NCBI GenBank assembly: GCA_021186555.1
Contig: JAJKFL010000004.1
Coordinates: 26,812,406-26,876,405, forward strand
DNA from: Reticulitermes speratus
Taxonomy: Eukaryota; Arthropoda; Insecta; Blattodea; Rhinotermitidae
Direction of reading: 5' to 3'
Length of the DNA stretch: 64,000 nucleotides
The notes beneath the pieces were generated by a model. That model made no database searches and was not told where the DNA came from. It saw only the letters and a list, made by a program, of their open reading frames with translations. Position numbers and translations under genes: made by a program. Shown piece by piece: positions 43,101 to 51,300 of this stretch. Numbering within the stretch: position 1 is the stretch's first letter; each line of letters opens with the position of its first letter.

Positions 43101-43599
43101 CAATATCCCAAAAGAATAAAGATCTCAGCTGCACCAATTTGAAAGCCTGAAAAATGGCATTTTTTTTTAAATTTTATCGTAAGTCTTCTTACCTACAGGT
43201 AAGACATTCAAGACCAAGTTTTACCTAACACGTCACTTAATGATTCACTCGGGAGAGAAGAGACACACTTGTGCTGAATGCGGGAAGGCTTTCACTTGGC
43301 GAGACACCCTTATGGCACATGCCAAAGTACATGCTCGGGAACGTCCACTGGCCTGCAGTGTGTGCAGCAAAGGTTTCAAGAGGAAAGAGGATTTGGTGCG
43401 TCACATGCGAATACACACAGGGGAGAAGCCTTTTGTGTGCCCTTACTGTGAACGCCCTTTCTCAGACAAGTGGAACCTAACTCAGCATCTACGGTTGCAT
43501 ACTGGTCAGAAACCATATGTATGTTCTGTTTGCAGTCTGGCCTTTACTCACAATGTGACTCTCAGGAACCATATGAAACAGCACCAAACTTTAGTTTAA
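27988..43599 (+). CDS. ZAD / C2H2 zinc-finger transcription factor
   Basis: Six coding exons: 27988-28140, 28289-28438, 29525-29692, 37731-37961, 39895-40069 and 43199-43599. They total 1278 bases, 425 aa, with all phases agreeing. Residues about 13-90 are a ZAD domain, the insect dimerisation zinc module: CRLC at 15-18 and CHQC at 63-66 are its four metal ligands. Exon 3 (about 102-157) is strongly basic ([26 protein letters not shown]) and could act as a nuclear signal or helix. Exon 4 begins acidic, then eight C2H2 fingers follow with TGEKP-type linkers (SGEKR, ARERP, TGEKP, TGQKP). ZAD fingers are nuclear DNA-binding proteins, highly expanded in insects. No one-to-one orthologue can be named. 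I start at the ATG at 27,988 because it is the first ATG in frame. Introns 3 and 5 hold many repeats. Confidence 0.9.
28289..28438 (+). CDS. ZAD zinc-finger gene exon 2
   Basis: [20 protein letters not shown] then [20 protein letters not shown]. Second ZAD cysteine pair and the closing helix. Acceptor TTTCAG, donor GAT|GTAAGA. Confidence 0.9.
28627..28915 (+). mobile_element. tRNA-derived SINE, family A, in ZAD gene intron 2
   Basis: Head AGCATAGTCAGTATCGTGAC and GATCCGGGATTCGATTCCCA (clear B-box), body CTGTGGGGCCCACCCAG and AATGGGTACCAGAGG, tail GGTGTGCACAGGGATGACTT then TACCTTTTA. A good full-length copy, about 290 bp. Confidence 0.75.
28980..29385 (-). mobile_element. LINE RT fragment, antisense, in ZAD gene intron 2
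   Basis: Minus-strand translation: [58 protein letters not shown]. This is the RTE-like thumb region (EVNAEKTKYM ... GNACYxSVQNLLSSxLLS ... ILPVVLYGCE). Decayed. Confidence 0.75.
29525..29692 (+). CDS. ZAD zinc-finger gene exon 3, basic linker
   Basis: [20 protein letters not shown] then [18 protein letters not shown], probably a charged helix. Acceptor TTTTTTAG. Donor GAG|GTTGGT is weak, but phase 0 on both sides fits. An alternative GTAGCA donor seven bases later would break the frame. Confidence 0.75.
29953..30204 (-). pseudogene. LINE ORF2 segment after RT
   Basis: [40 protein letters not shown], then [17 protein letters not shown], the usual lead-in to RNase H in jockey/R1-type elements. 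Confidence 0.75.
30465..31270 (-). pseudogene. LINE reverse transcriptase domain
   Basis: [60 protein letters not shown] (an E replaces the usual G/K), then a frame break, [14 protein letters not shown] and [15 protein letters not shown] (catalytic YxDD as YSDD). The order of domains is complete, but frames change near 30,990 and 30,680. Confidence 0.8.
31332..31775 (-). pseudogene. LINE ORF2 linker region
   Basis: [20 protein letters not shown], then [20 protein letters not shown], matches the WWN-x-EL...K...W-x-x-FC pattern that joins endonuclease and reverse transcriptase in jockey/R1/I elements. Confidence 0.75.
31776..32565 (-). pseudogene. LINE ORF2 endonuclease domain
   Basis: The start reads [20 protein letters not shown] near 32,560. 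The conserved APE motifs GCDANAHH (32,150) and [11 protein letters not shown] follow, with [13 protein letters not shown] between. At least one frame break lies between the N-terminal part and 32,162. Nicks target DNA in live relatives; dead here. Confidence 0.75.
32553..32855 (-). pseudogene. LINE ORF1 C-terminal remnant
   Basis: Lys/Pro/Ser-rich frame ([20 protein letters not shown], then [20 protein letters not shown]). It lies upstream of ORF2, where the gag-like ORF1 belongs. No CCHC knuckle visible, so it is placed by position only. Confidence 0.5.
32871..34437. other. ZAD gene intron 3, no further gene seen
   Basis: Intron sequence without recognised coding content. TATCATCATCAAGGCC near 32,907 echoes the hammerhead-like core in antisense, but no GAAAC partner follows. 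Confidence 0.4.
34438..35425 (+). mobile_element. pogo-like element, C-terminal remnant
   Basis: At 35,070-35,233 the + strand reads [20 protein letters not shown] then [17 protein letters not shown] and stop. This is the acidic end of a pogo/Tigger-type transposase (V-x-K-S-F-x-K-C-G-I-S ... DSD-x-x-W). It is followed by GGGGGTCGTCTTAGCTTAGA and GTTACGGTATATACGGTAT, a terminal-repeat-like end. GAGGTCATCTTAAATGTG near 34,448 may be the other end. The middle is lost. Confidence 0.55.
35426..37730. other. ZAD gene intron 3, no gene seen
   Basis: No coding content recognised. CAATATTGCCTCATGATCAG then CCTTGGTTCATATCTCGAAT near 36,595-36,640 is tRNA-like and may be a worn SINE head. Confidence 0.4.
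37731..37961 (+). CDS. ZAD zinc-finger gene exon 4
   Basis: Acidic stretch ([17 protein letters not shown]), finger 1 ([20 protein letters not shown]) and the first cysteine of finger 2 (RSFSCL). Donor TTG|GTAAGT falls between the two cysteines of finger 2. Confidence 0.9.
38130..38310 (-). mobile_element. SINE family A fragment, antisense
   Basis: CACTGGCCGCCTTTACCCCC, GGAAATATTCCTGGTACTC and GAGGCTGAGTCAACCCCAGG are the central body of family A in antisense. Ends unclear. Confidence 0.45.
38595..38865 (-). mobile_element. tRNA-derived SINE, family A, antisense
   Basis: GGAGTGAAGGTATAGCGCC, CTGTCTGCCTTACCTCC, GGCTGGGTGGATCCTATAGC, then CCCAGGATTGCAACCTTAGA and TAGTCACTATATGAGCAATG (antisense head). 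Nearly full length. Confidence 0.65.
39076..39274. mobile_element. short hAT-like MITE
   Basis: Left end CAGGGGCGTCCAACCTTTTT, right end GGTTGGACACCCCTA, which are inverted copies with a few mismatches. The flanks ATTTAGAA and GTTAAGAA may be a worn 8-bp target duplication, as expected for hAT elements. About 200 bp, no transposase. Confidence 0.6.
39550..39894. other. ZAD gene intron 4, no gene seen
   Basis: No recognised content apart from the splice acceptor at 39,893-39,894. Confidence 0.4.
39895..40069 (+). CDS. ZAD zinc-finger gene exon 5
   Basis: Completes finger 2 ([19 protein letters not shown]), then finger 3 ([20 protein letters not shown]), then the cysteine pair of finger 4 (FLCNVC). 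Acceptor CACCAG, donor G|GTACGT, phase 1. Confidence 0.9.
40830..41045 (+). mobile_element. LINE 3' end fragment (RTE-like)
   Basis: ACCTTAAAGGAAAAGACTAC, GGGGACCTAGACATAGGTGG then GAGAGTAATATTAAAATGAA correspond to [19 protein letters not shown]. GGAACACAGTAATGACCC and AAAATGGGGGAATTTATTG follow. Decayed. Confidence 0.6.
41557..42898 (-). mobile_element. pogo/Tigger-like DNA transposon with both ends
   Basis: Left end CAGTGAAACTCTCTTAAGAC and right end, read inward, CAGTGAAACTCGCTTAAGAT, flanked by TA on both sides (41,555-56 and 42,899-900). 1342 bp. On the minus strand near 41,990-41,820 a frame reads [20 protein letters not shown], then [12 protein letters not shown], which resembles the C-terminal tail of pogo-type transposases. 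The rest of the transposase is not readable. Located in ZAD gene intron 5. Confidence 0.7.
42915..43126. repeat. foldback element, about 55-bp arms
   Basis: Left arm AGATCTTCATTCTTCTGGGA then TATTGTGCTCTGTCACTT, right arm AAGTGACAGAGCACAATATC then CCAAAAGAATAAAGATCT. The arms are separated by about 100 bases that include GTTGAAGATGAGGCC. It lies just after the pogo element and 70 bases before exon 6 of the ZAD gene. Confidence 0.7.
43199..43599 (+). CDS. ZAD zinc-finger gene exon 6 and stop
   Basis: Rest of finger 4 ([17 protein letters not shown]), then fingers 5-8, ending [25 protein letters not shown] and stop TAA at 43,597-43,599. Acceptor CCTACAG. AATAAA near 43,668 may be the polyadenylation signal. 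Confidence 0.93.
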
Positions 43600-43859
43600 A
43601 GTGTTAAAAGTGTGGCATAAACATCTTATGGTAGTGACTGAAGCTCAGGTGGTAAGTAGCTTTCAAAATAAAGATGTTCTGCGTGAATGGATGTCAAATG
43701 TCGATTTGGGCCTTCTGTTTCTACATATGTATGTCAGTATATCTCACAAGACGTACGTACTTCCTGCAAAACATCACGTGCTGCACTGTGGGCCCTGGCA
43801 CTTTTATACATGAAGTTACACTGGTGCATTTTCATTCTTGACAAGTAATACCAAAGTCA

Positions 43860-44030
43860 CTATAATTATAAATATAACTTTTCTTTCCTGAAATTTTGGT
43901 TAATAACAGAGAAGTCAGATACCAAAATTTCATATTTTTATTCTTTATCATGACAGCCTTACAGGATACAGAAAATTATTAAAAGGCAAGAAAATTATAT
44001 ACTTCTGGTATTACTGCGTTGTAAAATCTC
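43860..44030. other. probable 3' UTR or intergenic
   Basis: AT-rich sequence after the ZAD gene stop. No coding content. Confidence 0.35.
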
Positions 44031-44250
44031 ATAATGTGGTGGGCTGTGCCATGGCTCCGATAGGTAGTCACTGGCCTCTTACTATGGAGGCCTGGATTTA
44101 ATCCCAGGCCAGTCCATATGTGGGTTGTGGACAAAGTGGCATGGGAACAGGTTTTTCTGTTAGTACTTCGGTTTTACCCTGTCATTGTCATTCCACCAGT
44201 GCTCCATTTATTTATCAGTGATGCCATATAATCTTGGCAATTGATGCCGT
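44031..44250 (+). mobile_element. tRNA-headed SINE, family B
   Basis: CATGGCTCCGATAGGTAGTC and GGCCTGGATTTAATCCCAGG (head), GTGGGTTGTGGACAAAGTGG, TAGTACTTCGGTTTTACCC and CATTCCACCAGTGCTCC (body). Same order as at 10,660. Confidence 0.6.
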
Positions 44251-44429
44251 CATTAAATAGCACACTTAAGAAAAGTCATAAAATGGTGGTAAAAATTATG
44301 AAGAAGAGTAGCTTTGCACTCTTCTTGAAATGAATGACACCCCATTGTGTTGTATAGATATCAGTTGAGTGAACACTGTCAAATGCAACTGAAATTTTTT
44401 GTAAAACAATATTTGTGTAGAACACACTA

Positions 44430-44475
44430 AATGCACTACATGTTTTGGCCCAAAAGGCCATCATCAAGCTTTATG
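44430..44475 (-). ncRNA. degenerate hammerhead-like motif
   Basis: Minus strand TTGATGA, T, hairpin GGCC-TTTTG-GGCC, AAAACATGTAG. Compared with intact copies, C has become T in the first core block and G has become A in GAAAC. Relic. Confidence 0.35.
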
Positions 44476-45178
44476 TACATACGAAAATATAAAAAGAAGG
44501 TACAACAGGTTTTATTGTAGATCTTTTCATAGGTGTGAGGTCTTATCTTTTTACATAATACTTTTACAGTTATTAATTATATTAAATTTTTTGGTCTTTT
44601 GTAGTTCATAATTTATTGTTGGTTGTGTTACTCAGATTACTGGAGTTTTATTTATTTTGCTGTTTGTTATAATTATTTATAAATTTTTATTAGAGTTTTA
44701 AATATAACATATTAAAAGTATAAAAAGTTAAAATTCTGTAAGATTGTTCTAAGCCTCTGTTGCTCCCATTGGATTATTCCATTAATTTGTATATTACATT
44801 CCTTGCTTTTGGATTCTGGTTGTGTGGTGGTCTCGTATCATTTTGCATCATAGAAGATTTGTTTTCATTATAATGTAGTGGCGTTACATATTAGTTTTAT
44901 TCTGTTTTTCTTCTTGTCGCCTTTATTTTGGAAAACTTGGTAGGGCTATATTGTGCCTCGTGTATTCTGAAGTAATGAAATTTTACTATAAAAGCTTTCT
45001 TGTTTTTACTTGCTACTTGTACATGAGTTATAAGCTGATTTGTATTCACTCAATTGATATTTGAATGCACATAGAATAGCCATGATATCTGATTGAATTT
45101 TTTATATTTTATTGCTCTTAATTTGCAGTGTTGTTCAAAATATTTGTTATAGCACCTTGGACTGCAGTATTATTGTTA

Positions 45179-45222
<44 letters not shown>

Positions 45223-46164
45223 TAGAAACTGCAGTTTTTCATTTGAAACCAAAGTGAATGCAATATCTCAAGTCCAGGGGAGTCCAGAACACACTTCTCC
45301 AAAGTTTATCCAAAAATATAGGTTATTTATTTACAAAGAAAACTAAAATTTTCCTTCTAAGGTCACAGTGTTATATTTTGTGTGCAAAGCATATGTGTTG
45401 TGCGAAAAACTTGGAAGCATTTTCACTACAGAAGCTTACAAGTTTGAAATATTGTGGCAAAAACTACATAAAATTATAATCTGAAAACCATGAAGTAAAG
45501 AAATGTATTTGCTGTCACATATTTTAATTGAACCTCTGTACCCCTGATGCATTTGAACAGCAATGGTACTTATTTCCATCAGTGAGGCCAGCTTTTCAGG
45601 GAACAGTTTTTCTTTCATCAATACCCAAGGCAACCCAAGGAAAGAAGTTGGCAGGGATTGGTATCTGTGGAACCAGATCTATCCACATGCCTGGTGACCA
45701 GAAATCACATGTGGGCAGAGGTGCTGTGATGATGGTCACTGTAGGTAATGGGGCCCAGTACTGCATAATCTTGTGTGTTTCTTGACAGACCACTTGCAAG
45801 AAGTTGAAAATCATTTTGTCAGAGAAGTATTGTCTTAGTAGCCCATGGCAGGCAACACTATAATCTTGGCTGCATAATGCATATTTTCCTTAGCCCAGAA
45901 TCAGACATTATTTGTCTTCACTGCTCTGTCCAGGTAGAAATGTGCCTGTTCCTTCATGTTTAGTGCATGCAGTGAACCCAGCAGTTGTGCTGTGCTCATT
46001 TTGTATACGTGCATCTGAACATCAAACCATAGTATTTATAGATGAACATCTAGATATTGGTAATGTTGCTGATTTCCGTAATGATCTTTCTGGGCTTCAT
46101 TCCAGTGAAATTCTGCACAGTATCGGTGTTCTTCCTCCAGAATGAACTAGCCAACCAACTATCT
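44476..46164. other. intergenic, no gene seen
   Basis: AT-rich with an (ATT)n tract at 45,167-45,222. The open frames around 45,528-45,814 and 45,912-46,145 on both strands lack any domain I recognise. They could be a decayed transposon. Confidence 0.4.
45167..45222 (+). repeat. (ATT)n microsatellite
   Basis: About 18 TTA units with one interruption. Confidence 0.9.
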
Positions 46165-46560
46165 ATCTAGGTAGCTAACTTACTAACTAATGAACCAGCC
46201 AACTCCATGGAGCAGAGTCCTTCTTGAGAAGCCAATAGTTCTCAGCTAATTAAGAAATTCCCTGAATTTCATAGAACCTTAAGGTTCATTACCGTGTTGG
46301 CAAGGACCTGCTGCTTGTCCCTGTGAAGTCAGATAATTCCAAGCCCTCCTATCTTATGTCTCCAACGTCCATGTTGATATCCTCACATCTATGCTTAGGT
46401 CTTCCACATGGCTGTTTTACTTCAGGTGTCTCCACCAAAACCCTGTGCACAGTTTTGTTTCCCATATGTGCAATGTGCCCCACCTATCTCATTCTCCTTC
46501 CTTTGATCGTCTAAATAGTACGTGGAATCAACCAATGTCATTGAAATTATTGAGTAAGCC
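46165..46560 (-). mobile_element. LINE 3' end, antisense (RTE-like)
   Basis: CATGGAGCAGAGTCCTTCTT, AAGAAATTCCCTGAATTTCA, CTATGCTTAGGTCTTCCACA, AAAACCCTGTGCACAGTTTT and CATTCTCCTTCCTTTGATCG follow the antisense block order of the family. Confidence 0.65.
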
Positions 46561-46672
46561 CACCGTGCCCTGAAATGAGAGAAAAATGCCTGCATTGTCA
46601 CAGTACTTTGCTCTGCCGTCAATCTTTTTTTGTCAACCATCTTGGTGGCTGGCACGATACATCAGTGGTGTA

Positions 46673-46831
46673 GATAATCGGTCGGTGCCCCCCCTATAAC
46701 TGTTAGCCTTCTGTCGGAACAATGGAATCTAGTTCAAAAGAACCCCACATTTTATACGTAAGGTGGCTCGCCTAACCCACAGGGTCATCACCTGTAATGC
46801 GGGGTGTGGGGTAGCCTCACCCACGCCACTG
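46673..46831. mobile_element. possible short hAT-like MITE
   Basis: Left CAGTGGTGTAGATAATCGG, right end CACCCACGCCACTG, so the tips are inverted (CAGTGGCGTGGGTG). The flanks CGATACAT and CTATGCGT match at five of eight positions. Small, no transposase. Confidence 0.4.
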
Positions 46832-48249
46832 CTATGCGTCTTGACCACAGAGTAATACGTCAACATTGTGTTCACAGGTCATTTCGACTGTGTTGCTGGT
46901 AGGTACTATTAAATGCCATAAATGTAGTATAAGTATCTTGCGAATAGATGGCATCGTATTAGCGCGATGTCAGATGCAAGAGTTTAATGTGTGGATGGCT
47001 CTAATCCGTGGTAGATGGTTGAGAGCACGGAGACTGATCCATGGTTCGGAGCATACTAGATAATATGTGGTTCGGAGTGTGTGATTTGTGGTTTCAGAAG
47101 TGGTAGTGTTTAGGTTTGATTGCGTGCTGATTATCGTTAAAGCGGCTTAAGGTGAAGGCTGCATTGTAATTTTTCAGTTGCAGTGTTTGTTAATTGTATG
47201 AATATAAATTTAATGAAAGGGGGCTTCGAACTGAGACGTAACAATCACAGGCCCAGTTGCACTTCGCTTATAAGACGTGTTTCAAGACGAAAATTTTCTA
47301 CCACCATAATTCCGTCTACTCATTCAGCCGCCTAGCAAGACAAAAAAGTTCCCATGTTTATAAAGCTGTGAGCAGTTGCATAATTAAAACATCGTGAACA
47401 GTAACAACTTTGTCATTTTAAGTTATAATGATTGTTATATATTTGTCCAATGAATGATGACAAACCTTGGATATAATTGTGAGACAGATCTCAATTAGTA
47501 TTTTAACCTCAGTGTTTATAACAGTACATGGTTTTACTCTGTATACAGTTGTTACTGCAGCCTGATTGTGGTTTAATGAGAATCAGACCAAAATATGTAG
47601 CTGCCACACTTATGACAGCAAAGTAATTTGTTAAATAAATAGTTATGTTTGGCAGTCTTTACCGCTTAATTGTCAACATTTGTGAACTTCAGTTTGAGCG
47701 TTATGTAAAGTAGAGTTTGAATTAGACTAGTATGAACCAATGTCCAACTTGTAGTGTAGATCCTAGTACAAAATTTATCTGGAAGCTGTACACTAGGGTC
47801 AAGTATGTGGATGGAGGGACACAGCCTGTCCTCTGAGTGTTCACTTCATGCATTTTGTGCACATAATGCATATGTATACTTCTCCTGTGCACTGATTAGG
47901 TTGAATGAAGGTAAAAATGTAGGGAAGGAAGATTTTAATTTCCAATTATTACTTTGTGCTTCACAATGAAAATACCAGCACCTTAAATCTAAACTGTGAC
48001 TGAATATAGAATGCCATTCAGCATTATTGTTTGGCATCCCTGTTAATTGTAACAGTATTTTCTCCCTTGTAAAATGTGCATATCTCTGACATTCTGTCCA
48101 GCAGATGTTATTAAAATTTGAATATTGCTGTTATTAGAATACCCAAAATTAAGTGGTTTATGAGTGCAACTTTACCAGGCGATTTCCAAATATAATGTAC
48201 TTATTTTGTATGTTGTATTTTTCATTTTAGTTCCTGATACTGTAAAAAT
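46832..48249. other. upstream of glutathione synthetase, promoter not located
   Basis: No coding content. A splice acceptor (CATTTTAG) at about 48,223-48,230 precedes the start codon, so a non-coding first exon of the glutathione synthetase gene probably lies somewhere in this stretch. I cannot place it. Confidence 0.4.
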
Positions 48250-48349
48250 ATGGCCTGTACTCAGTTAAGTCCATGCATCAGCCTGCCATTGAAAAGAGAA
48301 ATCCTTGAGGATATTATTGACAAAGCTAAGGACTGGGCACTTGTGCATG
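48250..48349 (+). CDS. GSS: glutathione synthetase exon 1
   Basis: MACTQLSPCISLPLKREILE then DWALVH. The DWALxHG phrase is typical of the family. Donor G|GTAAGA, phase 1. Confidence 0.9.
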
Positions 48350-51300
48350 GTAAGAAGATATACTTGGACATTGTGTGTATTTCTGGTTCTGTTATTAGAA
48401 CACTGTTTATGGAGTATCATTTATGTACAGTAACAAGCTGAGTACCAGTTTATGCTCTGGGATATGGTTGCTGGCCTAATTGGTATAATGGCATATAAAC
48501 TAAAAGATTAGCACTACAACTCACTACAAACCTTTGTGTGCTGGAGTTGAGTGGTGTGACATCCTGGTCACTTTATTCCGAAGGAAGGAGCCACTGATAC
48601 TCCTAGGATAGGCTTATGGGTTCTAGAACTTATTTGGACCCAGTGGTTATGAGAAAAATCTTTGCTCCTGCCTGGAATTGAACCCCAAGTAACCATTTAT
48701 CCAGCTTGGTCACTGTATTGGCAGAGCGTTTGGCTAATATTACTGTACATACTCTCTAAGAGCCTTACCGAAGAAATGACACTGGAATTAAGAAATTGAA
48801 GGTGACTCATGTAAACCAATTAGGCAGTGTATGCATAGCATAACAATTCTGACAGATTTGCTCCATGTTCTTTAATTATCTGAAACAGTATAAAATATAC
48901 AAAAGAACTCTATTGGACATACATATTCTTATTTTTATTTACAATGTTTGTTTTAAACACTTTTAGCTCTGATAAATGTCTGGAGAATTACATGTGATTT
49001 TTCACTCAAGCCACACAGAACGTGTGGGTTTTTGTTACAGTATTCGTGATGTATTTTTAATTTATCTTGTTTTTCTCAAATGTCATGAAAATTTGTAGAC
49101 TGCTTGAGTTGTTTCATGCATACAGATGGACAGATGGAGCAATTTTAATGGACACACAACAGGATTTGAATCACGTCAGAAAACTCTACCACAATACTTG
49201 CACATACCTTTAACAGCCATGGTTAGTCTTCATTATTCTTCATTATTCCGATTTAAGTTGTGAAATTAATTTCACTGTTTTCGTGTTTCAAAACAGACTC
49301 TTGTTCCAACTGAGGCGTGGTCTTACGGAAATATATTTATAAATATTTACTTTTAGGAAAGTGAAAATATTGTAATTCAGTCCTAGTTTTTAACTTTTAT
49401 AAGGCCTGTATTTTTTAAACCCTTTTTTTTTATAATTCAGGCTTCCGCTGCAATATAAAAGATCTGCGCTCTTCTGGGACTTTACGCACTGTAGAATGGT
49501 AATTCAATGACGACATATCATGACAATGTATCATTCTTGAAAAGTCGGTACAGAATTACCATTCTACACTGCTTGAAATCCCAGAAGACCACAGATCTCT
49601 TTTTCTAGAACTTCAAATATGAATTTTTTATATTAGTCTCACCATGCATATTTCACAATTCACTGTTTATAAAACACCGACGAAATACACTTCACTTTAC
49701 CACTTTTTTATTTCACTAGACCCCAACATATGTTTCGGTTTTTGCAAAAACCATCATCAGGGTGTTCTCAAAACTACATATATTTACATCCAATGGTATT
49801 TCTGTCCTTATTGTTATGCAATATCTTAGTGTTTAATTGCCATTCACTTATAAAATCAGTTTAAAATCAGAGTTGTTTGAAAAACGTATATAGACACACC
49901 AAGTATAAAATTGTTGAGAATTCGTCAAAATTCATGTCGAGAAGATGAATTTCATTATCTTTTCATCCAGCAACAGAGCACTGCTAATAAGCAATGAACA
50001 CTTTCCACAGCAGGTGACCTACAGGAACCAGATGCATTCCTCATTGCTCTCTTTGTGTATCCATTCTTTTTTAAATTGTAGTAATTTGATAGGTGCTTGT
50101 ATGAGATCAAAGGTGAACTTCAGTACAGCCTCCGTGCAGTTTATTCCATTTAGTCTACTGCCATCAGCCTTTCCTCGTAAGGAGTTCAATAAGGCCAAAG
50201 AAATACAAACCATTCTCAATGAGCTGATTCATAAAGTGGCACATGATCATGAGTTTCTGTGTTCAGCTTTGAAAAAGTAAGTATGTGTTTTGTTATTTTT
50301 ATTGTAAATTAGATTTCTGTGTTTGGATTTTACACATAGCCCTTGTTTTACGTCATAGTTATGTTCCTGAAAAATTGGGCATAAATAAAAAAGGCATAAA
50401 TTAAAAACTGATATTCCCATGAGAAATAATGGAATAGGTAGCAGTTAGGAGCAATAATACCAGTGACAACCTGTTCATATGTGGTATATATACATGTATA
50501 TATTATATTATTATTGTGTTACTGATATTAATATAGTAACAGACAATTGATATTAATGTGTAGTCTATGTAAATTGAAAAGGAATCGTAAACCACTTTTG
50601 TATACTTGTCACAGATGGTACATATTCCATATCGCTGCTGTCACAACTAAATTCACTCTCACGGCCTTTTCAACTCGGCATCCAAGTGCACAGTCAACCA
50701 AAGGGTGTTAAATGGAAAAGGAGAGGGAGTAACGTAAGAAGTGGTGTAAATTGGCAAGAGGCATTAAAGCAAAATGGTATAAAACAAACAGGCATGAAAC
50801 AAGGGTTACATGTATTGTCTTTTTAATTGTGCAGATACTAACAATGACATTTCATAATGTGAGTAAAAGTACAAGTGATAAAGAAAATTAAACTAGATCT
50901 TTTGGCTGATGTCCAGTGTCACTGTTAATTAAAGTGTTGGTCTCATTACTTTGTCCGTATAGGTGAATGTGTTCCTGCTTGGCCTCTGAACTGCAGGAAA
51001 ATTACTGCAAATAGTGATGTGAATTCACTTCTGATTGGTAATTTTATGTCACTAAAAATAGCTCAGAATTTTTTTCAGATCGAGTTTTTGAATATTCCAA
51101 ATGCAGTGGCATAATTTTCAGGCTTTTTGTGCTACAAGGACCAGTGTGTTTGGCACATTCACATAGTCGTGAAATATGTCTGTTAGCTTTGTCATGTCCA
51201 CCATATGTATCAGCGTGGTTCCCACTCTATGGATTTGTGTGAAATTTGATGTTGGAGACTTTCATGAAAATCGATCAAGAAAATCCAGATTTGGTTAAAA

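Noticed and set aside
45528-46145. overlapping frames of 70-85 codons on both strands
   Set aside because: Considered as a decayed transposase, but no catalytic or DNA-binding motif can be read.
49945-50092. extended start of GSS exon 2
   Set aside because: The frame is open upstream, but the family alignment and the TTGATAG acceptor place the exon start at 50,093. The upstream residues show no family likeness.
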